DNA of 64,000 bases from Kryptolebias marmoratus (GCF_001649575.2 NC_051431.1:18453940-18517939), one strand, 5' to 3'. Positions 45,840 through 56,862 are shown, numbered from the stretch's first letter. The notes: a model not told the origin generated them from the letters alone. Numbers and translations are program-made.

Positions 45840-45883
<44 letters not shown>
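45840..45883. repeat. (TA)n microsatellite
   Basis: About 22 uninterrupted TA units. Confidence 0.97.
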
Positions 45884-45887
<4 letters not shown>

Positions 45888-46520
45888 AAAATTTGTAACT
45901 GCTAAAAGTGTGTTACTGCAAAATTGTATTTGTGGTTGGGAGACAAAATGAACTGTAAACCTCTGGGTTCAGATTTCCCCGTTCTGAAATACAGTTCTAG
46001 TTAGTTAGATTGATGCACTCATAGCAGTCCGTGGACTTTGATTGACGGATGTCACACAAGGCCAAGTCCAATGTGCTAAATATCACTTTCTTTAAGTTAA
46101 CTGAACAGGTTGGGGCTGCAAATATACTTTTACTTCTTGACACTGACAAGAAAAAACATGCAGGATTTTTGGGGCATCATGTTTTTCTTCTATTTTGTGG
46201 AAAGTCATTTCTAAATAACCTTTTTTTTCTAGTCTACACCTTGGGCACTTCTTAGTCACACTTAATCAAAGCAAATTTGCCATTTGCTGTTTTTCACCCA
46301 CAGTTGACAAATTAATTCTTTGGGTGTCTCTTGCTAATAATAAAATACAATATAGATACAATTCATTCCACACTGATGGTGAAATAGAATAGGGAGAAAT
46401 ACATTTAATTTCGGTGCAGCGTGATAGTCCTGTCTTTAAAATTGCAACTAGCTCACTGGCTTTGGCAAATTACAGTCTTATAGTGTGCACGTTTTAAATG
46501 TGTTCCTATTTGTGTGTGTG
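45884..46520. other. Non-coding stretch, nothing recognised
   Basis: No gene, RNA or classified repeat seen. Confidence 0.5.
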
Positions 46521-46940
46521 GGCTGCATGGTGAAACAGATGGTTGGAACTGTTACTTCACAGCAAGAAGGTTGAGGGTTCAACTCCCAGCTGGGGCCTTT
46601 CTCTGTGAGTTTGCATGTTCCCCAGTGCCTGTGTGGGTTTTCTCTGGGTAGTCCAGTTTCCTCCTACATAACAAACACAAGCATGTTAGGTTAATTGGCT
46701 ACTCTAAATTTGGACTTGTTTTTCTTTTCTTTTGTATGGCGCCCTATGTGTGAGGAAGAGTGTGAATGGTTGTCTGCATTGTTTATCTTTATGTGGCCCC
46801 ACTGATGAACTTGCAACCTGTCCAGAGTGTACCTTGCCTTTGGCACAATGATTGTTGGACTCAAGCTCCCCCATGACCCTACATGGAAAGGCAAGTAAAA
46901 AAGAAAATAATAAATTGATTTGGTGGATGTATGGATGAAT
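46521..46940 (+). mobile_element. V-SINE-type SINE, near full length
   Basis: GGCTGCATGGTGAAACAGAT (A-box region, decayed), CTTCACAGCAAGAAGGTTGA (46555), GGGTTCAACTCCC (B-box, 46576), GAGTTTGCATGTTCCCCAGT (46607), TTTCCTCCTACATAAC, GTTAGGTTAATTGGCTACTC (46686), ACTTGCAACCTGTCCAGAGT (46810) and CAAGCTCCCCCATGACC (46862), with a GGATGTATGGATGAAT tail (46925). About 35 bp of T-rich foreign sequence interrupts it near 46712-46745. Confidence 0.88.
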
Positions 46941-48284
46941 TACTTGTGTTTTCTATGTACAGTGAAACGTTTGGAAAACCTCATGATGATTCATTTTTGG
47001 CCTTGTATAGTTCGTGCAAAATAAGTTAGTCGGGCTAAGGTTTTCTTTTTCTGTTCTTTTTTTACTTTAGCTAGTTAATCCAAAACTTAAAACTTAAGCT
47101 ATGCAATTTTGTTTCATGTGCTTCCTTTTGGTCTTTTGATGCTTGCTGGTCCCTTCTTTTGACATTATGTAACTGTGGCATGTTCATTCCTGTTAAATTA
47201 GTATAACACATGTTTGGTAAAAGTATGGTAAATGTATAAAGTAAGCTGCTTTAAGGTATAGATGTGTAGAAAGAAATGGGCAATCTGTAGAATACAGGTG
47301 CATGCATGATAATAAACCTTAATAATTTTGTATGTTGAATAAGCTAGAATATGGAAAATGTGATTTTAGGGTTTAAGGGGGTGGAGGGGGGGGGGGTCTC
47401 TTTTTTTTCCAAGTACATTCCAGTGTGTACATTTTTGTGCTGACTTTGAGAGCGTGTCTGTAAGAGGCTGTGTGTTGCAGTGTCCCACAGCCCACCTGCA
47501 TGCAGTTATGTTTTGCATCAAACATTCCATCTGCTCGCTACCTTCCTGCTGTGTCCTGCACCAGGTACTGTACACCCACAAGGATACATACACAGTTTTT
47601 ATACTTCTGCCTGCCCCCCACCATGAGATTTATGCAGCAAAGATCCTTGAAAACAACATAGTTGAAATATACATACACAAACATGTCAGTCACCCTTCCA
47701 TTTTGATGCAGAGTGACAACTGCAGATTGAGCTGCAGCTAGCCAGAAGGCTTGAATCCAGGCAGAAGTCGACATAAAAAACGATGCACACATATAAATGC
47801 ACTCACACACACACACAAACCCTACTGCTATCTAGTCCAGCCGTGCCCAAGCAGTGACTCAGATGCAACTAGCCTATCTCTAGGCTCTGGGTATTAAGAG
47901 CCCAAACTCCACAGAAAGCAGAGATATGAGCTCCAGGAGCTCTGCTGATCAATGTCAAGCCAGTGCTCGAGATAACAGCCTGTACTCAGAAAAAAAAGAT
48001 AGACTGATCCATTAGCCAGGTAGTGAGAGGATACAGAAGAAAGACAAATAGAAATAAATACCTAAACAACTAGGACATTTGTCACTTTATATTTTTTTAT
48101 TTATTATGAATAAAATAAATATAAATGTTTTACAATTTACTGAGTAGTAATGGACTTATTTCTTATATAAAGTCCTAGAATTAGTTTAAAATTGTGTGTG
48201 TGTGTGAAACTGCTTTGGTTTTAGTCTGAAACTACCTAATTAGAAATCCAATCAGATAATTGATTAACATATATTAATGACATA
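46941..48284. other. Non-coding stretch
   Basis: A G-rich run at 47376-47396 (including G11). 47860-48000 is repeat-free and balanced. Frames at 47366-47816 overlap on both strands without family resemblance. Confidence 0.45.
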
Positions 48285-48700
48285 TCCATCCATCTAATTT
48301 GATTGCTTATCTGAAGTCAGTTCATGAAGATAACAGGAGGAGATGCCAGACATGTCACTCTCCGGCTACTCCTGGGGGAGCCCAAGATGTTCTCAGGCCA
48401 GAAAGGATTTGTAGAACATCTAGCAAGTTTTGGCTCAGTCACCCTAATGAGGAAAACAATGTCAGCTGCTTATATCCATTTTATTATTATTTTTATTTCA
48501 AGACCATAGGTGAGGAGTAAAATTTTGATGGACCACTGAAGGGTAGGGTTAGCTCCCTTTTCATCACAACATTTCTGCAGACAAGGTCCCAATCTCTGGG
48601 TCCACCTCTAGGTCCTTCTTGCTATCACTTCTGAACTGCACACCTAGATACTTGGACTCATCTGCATAAGGAGACTCATTGCCATCCTGTCAACCACTTT
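48285..48700 (-). mobile_element. Rex3-like RTE LINE, 3' end with internal deletion
   Basis: The left edge ATCCATCCATC is the complement of the Rex3 GATG tail. Then comes the complement of the ORF end, CCGGCTACTCCTGGGGGAGC (48362) and GATGTTCTCAGGCCAGAAAG, and, after a deletion and AT-rich filler near 48470-48500, CAAGACCATAGGTGAGGAGT (48500), GTAGGGTTAGCTCCCTTTTC (48543) and TAGATACTTGGACTCATCTG (48646), which lie further upstream in the RT. Reading the minus strand gives the normal 5' to 3' order of Rex3. It is broken by stops and by loss of roughly the tail-proximal RT segment. Confidence 0.8.
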
Positions 48701-48889
48701 CAGCAATTGGTCAAATCTAACATAAAGTGCAAGTTTTATTAATGTACATGATAAACAATGAACAAGCAAGCAAAGAACAATCAAATGTTTTTCATTACTT
48801 CTTGTCATTTTTTAATCTCCTCATCAAAGTTTTGGAATCAAAATGTTGCCCAAAGATGTACAAACTTTGTATACCACTATATATATTCA

Positions 48890-49140
48890 CAAAAAAATAT
48901 AAATTTTATAACGATAAATATAATTTTAGAAGTTGTATATATACATTCAGTAATTGCATTTTGAGAGTTTCATTAAAATCTGCCCACTGTTTTTTGAGAT
49001 ATTTTGCTGGCAAACAAACTAGCACATATGTAGACATACACATATGCACACAGACAATTACATTCTTGCCCGTTGCCATAGAAGATGCATTGACAGATAG
49101 TTGTTGGAGTAAAAGATGTGCAAATGAGACATAGTTGGGG
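48890..49140 (-). repeat. Family A dispersed repeat, copy 5
   Basis: On the minus strand: CAACGGGCAAGAATGTAATT, a TG-rich lead-in, TTTGTTTGCCAGCAAAATAT, CTCAAAAAACAGTGGGCAGA, TTTTAATGAAACTCTCAAAA. The lead-in aligns with the start of copy 2 at 30102, which fixes the 5' part of the family consensus. Confidence 0.78.
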
Positions 49141-50006
49141 TGAAAGCAGAAGAAGGGAATCTTCCCTGTTGAGGACCACTGTGGTTTTCCCATCTGCTGT
49201 GCATCTTTTAACCTTGCAAGCCCTAAATTATTCTGTAATATTTAATGCATACAGATACACTTCATAAAGCATGAACAGGCAACCAGAGAAACATAAAGTA
49301 TTCACTTTATATTTTGTGCATTCTTATGGAGCACCCCTCCCCAACCCTCCAAGCACACACACACGTACACACCCCCACCCCACACATACACACGTGCCGT
49401 TGCCCTTACCTCATGGCGAGGTTAAGCACAGCGCATTAGAACAGACATTCTCATTAGATTATGAGTGATGCTTGGCAGAAGCTGCTGTAGTTCAGCTTTA
49501 ATGTAAGTGCTGTGTGTCCTCATCATCTGTGCAGTCATTACAGAAGGCTTTGTCATTGGACAAACCACCATTTTCATAAATGTAATCATAAGTGACATGC
49601 TGCCACATAAAGACATCCGAGGAAAGAGAAATTTATTATCCGATTAGAAAAAAAGAAATGCCTATTGCCTCAATTTAGATTATTTAATCTTAGATTTCAA
49701 GTTTTGCATTATTTATTTAATTATATTTTATTACGTTTTCCTTTTAATGTACTGCAGTGTATTTGTTTTGAAACTGTAATTTTAAACAAAATATGCACAA
49801 TATGCTCCAGAAATGTTTTTTTTTTTATTTTTTTACTTAAATATAAATTCAGACCTGATTGTAAAATTGAGTAAAACAACAACAACAACAACAAAAAAAC
49901 AGTTTTCTTTCAACTGGTCACATCCCAAAAAGTCTTTTTTTGTAAAAAAAAAAAAAAAAACCTTTTCAAGAGGCTTTACCAAATTGAAAAAGTGCTAAGT
50001 GAATTT
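49141..50006. other. Non-coding stretch, possible conserved element
   Basis: A C- and CA-rich patch lies at 49335-49395. 49420-49610 (CATTCTCATTAGATTATGAG, GCAGAAGCTGCTGTAGTTCA) is the most enhancer-like unbroken patch by eye. A17 at 49947-49963. No gene seen. Confidence 0.45.
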
Positions 50007-50364
50007 GTATCCATCCATCTATTTTCTTTACCCACTTTTCCTTTCTGGGTCACGGTGCAGCTAGTGCCTATCTCCAGCAGTCACTGTGTGAGAGGCGAGG
50101 TTCACTCTGAACAGGTTGCAAGTCCATTGCATCGGATACATCAAGACAAACAACCATTCACACTCACTCACACGTAGGGACAATTCAAAATTACCAATGA
50201 ACCTAACATGCATTTTGTTTGGTTTGCGGGAGGAAACCATAGTGGCCAAAGAAAGCCCACACATGCATGAGGAGAACACACAAATTCCACACAGAAAGCC
50301 TGGGAGATGAACTTGTGACCTTCTTATTGTGAGAAGACAGCTTTGACCACTGCTTCACCTGTGA
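50007..50364 (-). mobile_element. V-SINE-type SINE, near full length
   Basis: Left edge GTATCCATCCATC is the complement of the tail. Then TTCTGGGTCACGGTGCAGCT (50044), GCCTATCTCCAGCAGTCACT (50067), ACAGGTTGCAAGTCCATTGC (50112), CCTAACATGCATTTTGTTTG (50201), GCGGGAGGAAACCATAGTGG (50227), GGAGAACACACAAATTCCAC (50270), then the decayed tRNA part GAACTTGTGACC and TTGACCACTGCTTCACC (50343). Confidence 0.9.
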
Positions 50365-50858
50365 TTTTTTTCATGAAGACTTAGAATGTACAGTTAATGA
50401 CATTTTACAATGGTGTCTCAAAGTCATAGTTTGGAAGTTCTGAAGTGGGGTTCTAGGGAACCATTCTAAAAAGTTAATATCTTGTTTGCTGTAGACAGCT
50501 TTTAAATAACTTCAGTTTGGAAAAAAAATATAATTCAGACCAGATAAACGGAATAATGGCAAGTCAGCAGAAGGCCAAGACTAAAGGGGATTCCAGCCAT
50601 CTTTAAATAACTCCACTCTCGAGTTTTATGGTGATTTGTGCAAATCCAAAAACTCCTGCACAGCTATCAGTTTTGAAGTTCACTGCTATTCTGTCAGAAA
50701 TATTAGAATAATTATAGATGTGCACCAGGTTGTACCACAAATGATACAGCTAGCTGCTTTGTGCTTGCAATTAACCATAGATTTGTTAATGTAACTGTCA
50801 TGTAAATGTTTATAAAAAAATTTGTGCATAAACTGTTCTCTCTCTATAAAATCAGAGT
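50365..50858. other. Non-coding stretch, nothing recognised
   Basis: No gene or classified repeat seen between the SINE and the solo LTR. Confidence 0.5.
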
Positions 50859-50863
50859 TGTTT
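50859..50863. repeat. Left target-site duplication of solo LTR
   Basis: TGTTT, identical to 51349-51353. The T-rich context makes a chance match more likely than for the other two LTRs. Confidence 0.7.
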
Positions 50864-51348
50864 TGTCATGACCGGGGGAGAAGGAGGTGAATCCTGAGCA
50901 CAGACTCATTTTAAATAAACTAATTCATTTGAATAAAGAAAATAAAACAAAGAGCTGACGTGACAGCAAAGGCTAAACAAAAACGCAAACGAAATAATAC
51001 CATGGAGCACGGAGTGACAAGGTATAAATCCAAATATAAACAGGCACAGAGCGAAAAAACCGGGAACAGAGAAACAATGAATCAGCTGTGAGTGGAGGAG
51101 ATGACCGGGTTTTTAAGAACAGGAGGTGATTAGGGAAGTGGGAACAGGTGGACTGATTACTAAAGCTGGGACAGGTGTAGATGGGCGTGGCAGGGAGACA
51201 AGTGAGTAACTGAGGAAGAGTGAATAGTGACAAAAAAAAGGCACAAGTAACAAGAACTACACTAAGACAAAGAGAACTGAACACAAACAGAAAACATGAA
51301 GACAATAAACAGAATACAAAAAACCCAAAGAAAACCCAAACCCCGACA
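50864..51348 (-). mobile_element. Solo LTR, 485 bp, with 5-bp target duplication
   Basis: Ends TGTCATGACCGGGG and AACCCCGACA, flanked by TGTTT on both sides. On the minus strand it carries GCCACGCCCATCTACACCTG (complement of 51171-51190), shared with the LTR at 26549-27020, and a TATA-like TCTTAAAAACCC (51109-51120). Length is close to that copy (472 bp). I see no AATAAA on the minus strand in the final 150 bp, so orientation rests on homology to the 26.5 kb copy. The 137-residue minus frame spanning its right end is hydrophobic by composition and not a gene. Confidence 0.8.
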
Positions 51349-51353
51349 TGTTT
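51349..51353. repeat. Right target-site duplication of solo LTR
   Basis: TGTTT, identical to 50859-50863. Confidence 0.7.
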
Positions 51354-52286
51354 GTTTTTTTGACAGCAGCAATTTATCAATCTCACCTATCAGTCTAATC
51401 AAAAATCAACTTTATTTCTTTAAACTGAGGTCATTCAAAGAACTTACCACAATTGGTTAAATAATAATTGTTTATAAAACTTGTGCATAGTTTGGGGAAT
51501 TTGTTGGGAATCATGCTCAGCTACTATCACACCTATTTGTAGCTCAATAACTTTAAAATTGACTAGGTTATTGTCATTTTTGTGTATAATAAATGGAAAT
51601 AAAACAGTTATTTCTCCTAGACGAACTTCTAACACGCCTTTAAAGTATTTAAAAATCATCTGTGTCAGCATCAGTTGACATATTCACACCACTGTTACAT
51701 GTGAGCATCCGACCAGAATACAGAGTAAATAAGCCAATATTTCTCTGGATAAGAATGTGTGCTCCAGGTTCAGATTTAATTACATTCACAGTAACTATTC
51801 TCTTAAAAAACAACCCCCTTCCTTGAAACATTTCCTGTGGCCATGTCTACCATTTCCACTCTGCTTCTCCTGTAATTTGCAAATGCTGCTTGGGTCTCTC
51901 TGAGAATTTAGAAACATGATGTGACAATTTTTGCAAATACATGAAAAGCCACTAAGTTTCACCGAGAGTGTTATTCCCAATTAAACATGTACAATTCCGG
52001 GTGGTGGTGGAGGGGAGCAGAAGGCTTATGCATAGCTGATCTTCTCCCTGCAGTAAAACTGTGATGTTTTTATGAGTCTGTTGAATATTTTAACTTTTGA
52101 GGCAATTACATGACTCTAAATGAGTCAAAACGTACTTCAGCTAAACTAAAAAATCCAGGAGCTGCAACAGACATGATAAGGTCCAAAGAAGTGGCATGTG
52201 CCTGATGGAAGCGTCACTAATATGCATTGTGTCATTTATTCTTGCATTGTATCTGTCTGTTGCATCAAACACTAACAAATGTAGTA

Positions 52287-52310
52287 TTTTTAGTAATTAT
52301 TGTCCTTGAG
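52287..52310 (+). repeat. 24-bp direct repeat, first copy
   Basis: TTTTTAGTAATTATTGTCCT plus TGAG; recurs exactly at 53003-53026. Confidence 0.95.
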
Positions 52311-52354
52311 TTTTCAATAAGTCACACGGTGTTGCATGTGCGGCGAAAATGAAA

Positions 52355-52382
52355 GTGTGTGTGTGTGTGTGTGGGGGGGGGT

Positions 52383-52428
<46 letters not shown>
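52355..52428. repeat. (GT)n G9 and (AT)n compound microsatellite
   Basis: About nine GT units, a G-run to 52381, a TATACATAC spacer and about 19 AT units. Confidence 0.95.
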
Positions 52429-52431
<3 letters not shown>

Positions 52432-53002
52432 CCTCGAAAGCCCCAAATAAATGAATAAAGAAAGGGCTACTGTCACATATCCTTAATGAAAATTTGAACA
52501 TAAATAAAGCTGTGTTTTGGTGAGTCTGAGTGCAGTTAAGGTCACCGAAGATAAATTGAATTGAGTATTGTGTTAATAATGCCAAAGGGGAAATTACTGT
52601 TGCAGTGATGTAAATTATGCATTTTATCTCAAAGGGGTCCACTCTCATGCAGAAAGAGTTTTTATAAAAGGTCATTGCGCTGTCCAGGATTGAGCTTTTG
52701 TACCATCCCTTCATACAGCAAAGTTTCTAAGCATCTCACTGAAAACAGTTGGATCACTACTTTAGAGGGTGTGCAGTGTTTCCCCAGCTCTAGAACAGTT
52801 TCCAGCACAGGGCCAGACTTTCTAACTAGTTTGTTAAGTTTCTTTAGGTAAACTGCATTAATGCTACTGTCCCTACAGATAAAATAATACTTATCTACCA
52901 AAGATATGCAACATTTTACTGTAAAGATTAGACAACTATAGCTTTCATCCAAAATAATGACTGTTCTATTTTTTTTTCCTACACAGGCTCACAGTTTAAT
53001 TG

Positions 53003-53026
53003 TTTTTAGTAATTATTGTCCTTGAG
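53003..53026 (+). repeat. 24-bp direct repeat, second copy
   Basis: Exact match to 52287-52310, in the same orientation. Confidence 0.95.
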
Positions 53027-53079
53027 CCCAATGATCGGATTGGGCTTTGTTCATAGCATGGGATTTTCACTTGTGTGTC

Positions 53080-53300
53080 AACGTTAGAAAAAATCTGAGT
53101 CAAAAGGCAAAGCTGTCGATTTACTGGTCCGTCTACATTACAACTCTCTTATGGTCATGAGATATGGATAATTTCAGAAAGAATGAGAGTCCACATAAGA
53201 ATTAGCTTCTTCCCTATGGTGGCCAGGCTCTGCCTTCTAGATAGGGTGAAGCACTCTAACAACTGGGAAAAAGCTGGAGTAGAGCCACTGCTCTTCTGCA
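53080..53300 (+). mobile_element. Rex3-like RTE LINE, upstream half
   Basis: Matches the late RT part of Rex3: AAAGGCAAAGCTGTCGATTT (53103), CCGTCTACATTACAACTCTC, TTATGGTCATGAGATATGGA (53149), and a frame RISFFPMVARLCLLDRVKHS with E-K-A-G-V-E-P-L-L following (usual form S-F-L-R-R-V-A-G-L-S-L-R-D-R-V-R ... G-V-E-P-L-L). The element continues at 53952 after a 651-bp insertion. Where it starts is uncertain. Confidence 0.85.
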
Positions 53301-53951
53301 CAGTGTTGCCAACTCCTCAGCCAGGGAAAGTACCTATTGGCTGTTCTAAAAATCACTCTAAGTCACTAAATGATGTTATCACCTAATTTGTATAATTGGC
53401 CAGAGAGGAGTGATGTTAGGGGAGAGACAAAAAGTTTGTAAAAATAACATGTTAATTATGTTTAGAACTATGAAAGAACTTACAGCTGTCAATTTTTCTA
53501 ATTTTTCTTCTTTATGATGTTAGAATTCGAACCCTCCTTCTGTATCTGAGCTTGGGATCAACACAAGTGGCTAAAACAAAACAAAAGAAAAACAAATTCA
53601 GAGTTATTTTAGTGAAGTAATTATTTTTAGACAACGAAAATTTTACATTTACATCCCACCTTGTCTGTATGTGAAGGCAGGCTCAATCTGAGGTGCCTTT
53701 GCATGTGCACAATTCATTTGTAGTGTGGATTTTCTGCTCTGGCTGAAGCTGGGAGGGTCCGTTGAGCGACGACTGGGCCAGCTCAGAGTGCTTTGGGATG
53801 GGGAAGGGACACACGGCAGCTCCAGCTGTTGGTTGGGAATGGTAAAAATGATATGTACTTTATTACACAGTCTCCAACACCCCCCAAAAAAAGTAAAAGG
53901 AGTAGCTAGAAGGATCTGAAAACAAACAAAGTCGCTAACTTGGCAGGACTT
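53301..53951. mobile_element. hAT-like non-autonomous transposon nested in Rex3
   Basis: Left end CAGTGTTGCCAACT (53301) and right end ACTTGGCAGGACTT (53938-53951) are imperfect inverted repeats (10 of 14). C-A-G-T-G ends are typical of hAT elements. The flanks CTTCTGCA (53293-53300) and CGTCTACA (53952-53959) both derive from the single Rex3 word CCTCCACA, so they are a mutated 8-bp target duplication, the hAT size. The 651 bp inside have no transposase. The short frame at 53725-53919 has no family resemblance. Removing the block rejoins the Rex3 coding sequence exactly. Confidence 0.85.
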
Positions 53952-54229
53952 CGTCTACAGTGGAAGGAGTCAGCTGAGGTGGTTTGGGCAACTGATTAGA
54001 AGGCCTCTCTCAGGTCTTCTGGGCACATCCTACTTGGAGGAGACCCAGAGGAAGACTCAGAACTTGCTAGATGAGTTATATATCCTCTCTGGCTTGGGAA
54101 CGCCTTGGGATCCCCCAGGAGGAACTGCAGAGTGTCTACGGTGGCGAGGGATGCATGGGTTCCCATTCTGGACCTGTTAGCTCTGCATCAACCTGACCTT
54201 GGATAAGCAAAACAAAATGGATGGATTTT
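53952..54229 (+). mobile_element. Rex3-like RTE LINE, 3' end with GATG tail
   Basis: Continues from 53300: GTCAGCTGAGGTGGTTTGGG (53969), GGAGGAGACCCAGAGGAAGA (54036), GGCTTGGGAACGCCTTGGGA (54092), TCCCCCAGGAGGAACTGCAG (54112), AACCTGACCTTGGATAAGC (54190), then an ATGGATGG tail. This is the closest to canonical of the window's Rex3 3' ends, although the frame has shifts. Confidence 0.88.
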
Positions 54230-54589
54230 CAGTTAAAGATATAGTCCAAGTATCCGTATTCTACTTCCATCTGTCCTCCTATGTTATAATTAGTATTTGA
54301 CTAAGGTTAGAAAATGTGCATGATGCAATCATAGATGTGTGGCAAGGGGTGTACGCCCACTGAGTGTCAAAAAGACTCTTGACTGAATGACTGTAAGCAG
54401 ACTGAAATGACAGAAAACATCTCGAATGGGAACAAACTGTTGAGCAATTGACTGTACACACTGTTGTAGAAAAAAAAATCATCTTCTTACAAACGTCTAA
54501 AAATAAAAAGGTAATTGCTGCAGTTCAAAAAGAATTAGAAATGTGGATTTGCAATAAACATTGTGTCTGGTAGGTCAAAGTATTTTTTC

Positions 54590-54591
<2 letters not shown>
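54230..54591. other. Non-coding stretch, nothing recognised
   Basis: No gene or classified repeat seen. Confidence 0.5.

Positions 54592-54636
<45 letters not shown>
54592..54636. repeat. (TA)n microsatellite
   Basis: About 22 uninterrupted AT units. Confidence 0.97.
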
Positions 54637-54640
<4 letters not shown>

Positions 54641-56766
54641 ACAAGGATATATATTTTAATACCTACGTTAAGGGCTTTAGAACAGTAGGTTTTAACATTT
54701 ATTGATGTCACACAGGAGCTCATTTAAACTTATCACATCAGAGCTGTCTTGTAACAAACCATTTAAGCTTAAAGTAAATTTAATCACAAGTTCTTTGAAT
54801 AAAAAAGGAAAAAAGCCCCAACAAACAAACTCACTCACACACATACAATTTGTGTAGGTGGAAACACACACACCTTTAAATACAACTCTGTAATTTATTA
54901 GTGACATAAACCTTAACCACAGTTATAAACACAACACAAATATTTATTGCTTTTTCCACCACCCTGTTTACCTGTCACATTCTTCTCCACTTTTGGTCTC
55001 TTTTCAACACAATACACTTACAAACACACACATGCACACTCTGCAGAAGCAATATCATTTCACTGTTACAGTGTCTGTGACCCATGGGGTTCTTTGCTAA
55101 CCCTCCTGTCAGTCATTTCTGCAACAAACAAAAAAGAAACCTCTTACAAAGTATTGAGTAAGCACTTTCTATTCTGCTGACCACAAAGCCCCTGCACTGA
55201 AGCCAATCAGACTGGGATGAGATACTGGATGTCATGGACCCACACAAATGTGGCTGACTGTTTGTGCACACCTGGGTGTGTGTTCAGGTGTGCGTCAGTG
55301 TGTGTTTGTTAGTGGTTTGTAGAATCCGCGTGGCTGATACTTTGTGTGGGTGGACAGGAAAAGTCTTTCTCTAAACTTGACAGCAAGTATCCAGAGAGAC
55401 CGAGAGAAAAGGCAAAGAGAGAAAGGTTTTGAAACTACTACAAAAATGCTTTTATTGGCTTTAGTCTCTACGATTCTTAAAACAATCTTTGATGCCTCAA
55501 TTAGCTCAGAGCTTTATCCTGTGTCCCTTAGTAAATTTGTGTGTTTTTTGTCCCCCCCCCCCCAAGTAAAATCTAACTTGAAGTGACAGAGAGAGCTCAC
55601 ACTGAATTCTTTGCAGGACCTGCCTTACCCTTTTAACATAATAAAATATGTTGAGTGCTAAAGAAAGTATAAAATGTTTTATAGAAGATTATCAACAAAA
55701 TGTACTCAAATCAAAGATTAAGCTTATTGATTATGAATTCTCATTTTAAAATCCCCAGTTGGTATCTTTCAAGTTAGAATCAGCTGAATGTGTTAAAGAT
55801 TTCAAAAATCAATGTTGTCTTCTTTTAATTTTTATTCTCAACTCTTTTCAATTTTTCTTTGCTAGCACAGCTTTTGTTCCCTCCATGGAATCTTTTTCCC
55901 AGCCTGTTGATCTTATTTGCAACAGCAGCTAGCTATAGCAATTTCAACAGCTATTACCTTTTAAATGCAAAACTGATAGTGGTGTAAAGGTTTATAAAAC
56001 TTTCTTTTCTTTAAAGGCTAGAACATCATTGAGATTTCAATTTTTTGAAGATACATCAATACACCTTGGTCTTGGCTCTGCTTGGACTAGTTGTTAGTAA
56101 GCCAATTGGGTCAGAAATAATCTCTCTTTTTTTTCAAACTCAATAAGCTATCTAACACAGATATCAGCTGTACATAACTTTTCTACAAAATCCTACTTCA
56201 AAAGATCTGAACTGTTAATTTAAGTATTGCACATTGTTGTATTTTTTGGTTCATGCAAAGGACCAAAAAATTACAAAAATTAATCTCATATTTTTTGTTT
56301 TATTGTTAACAATTCTACATTAAAATCTATGGTGATTTGGATGTGTGTTTTACTGCAATGTTAGGCTCTAATCTTTGAACTTTACAAAAATCACACATAA
56401 TTATACACAATTTGGTTAGGAATATTTAGGCTGACTGGGTTTTGAATATAAAACCATTAAAACCATTCAAAAGTTGCAAAGCAAACAACAAAATTATTTT
56501 TTCAACCACATTGGGTTGAAAAAAAGTTTCTGTTTCACATGTAATTAAAATCAAGCCTGTTGGTTTTTGTTAAACTTTTGATGATGAAGTCGTGAACACT
56601 GTTCTGGCTTGAAAACAAGTTTCACAAAGGTCTCAAAACATTGGTGAAAGGTCAGCCTTGACTGTAGCAAATCCCAAACCCAGAAAATGGGAAAAGCTCT
56701 TTTCATAACACAGCTGCAAATCAAGAAAAATGACACCTGAGTACCACACTGTCATTTTCCATGACA

Positions 56767-56768
<2 letters not shown>
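54637..56768. other. Non-coding stretch
   Basis: C12 at 55552-55563. (CA)-rich patches near 54830-54875 and 55020-55040. No gene recognised. Confidence 0.5.

Positions 56769-56860
<92 letters not shown>
56769..56860. repeat. (TA)n(CA)n compound microsatellite
   Basis: About 21 TA units followed without a break by about 24 CA units. Confidence 0.97.

Positions 56861-56862
<2 letters not shown>

Larger units (their letters stand above)
51354..53079. other. Non-coding stretch with a 24-bp direct repeat
   Basis: Candidate conserved patches at 51640-51960 and 52440-52660. Microsatellites at 52355-52428. Two exact 24-bp repeats at 52287 and 53003. No gene seen. Confidence 0.45.

Noticed and set aside
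48727..49134. 135-residue plus-strand open frame
   Set aside because: Its right half lies inside the family A repeat on the opposite strand, and it lacks any recognisable domain.
49335..49400. Possible CRISPR-like or phased repeat in C/CA-rich DNA
   Set aside because: It is ordinary interrupted CA/C-rich simple sequence without unit and spacer structure, in a vertebrate-type context.
50973..51386. 137-residue minus-strand hydrophobic open frame
   Set aside because: It lies almost wholly within the solo LTR and is Phe/Leu/Ser-rich because of pyrimidine bias. It is not a membrane protein gene.
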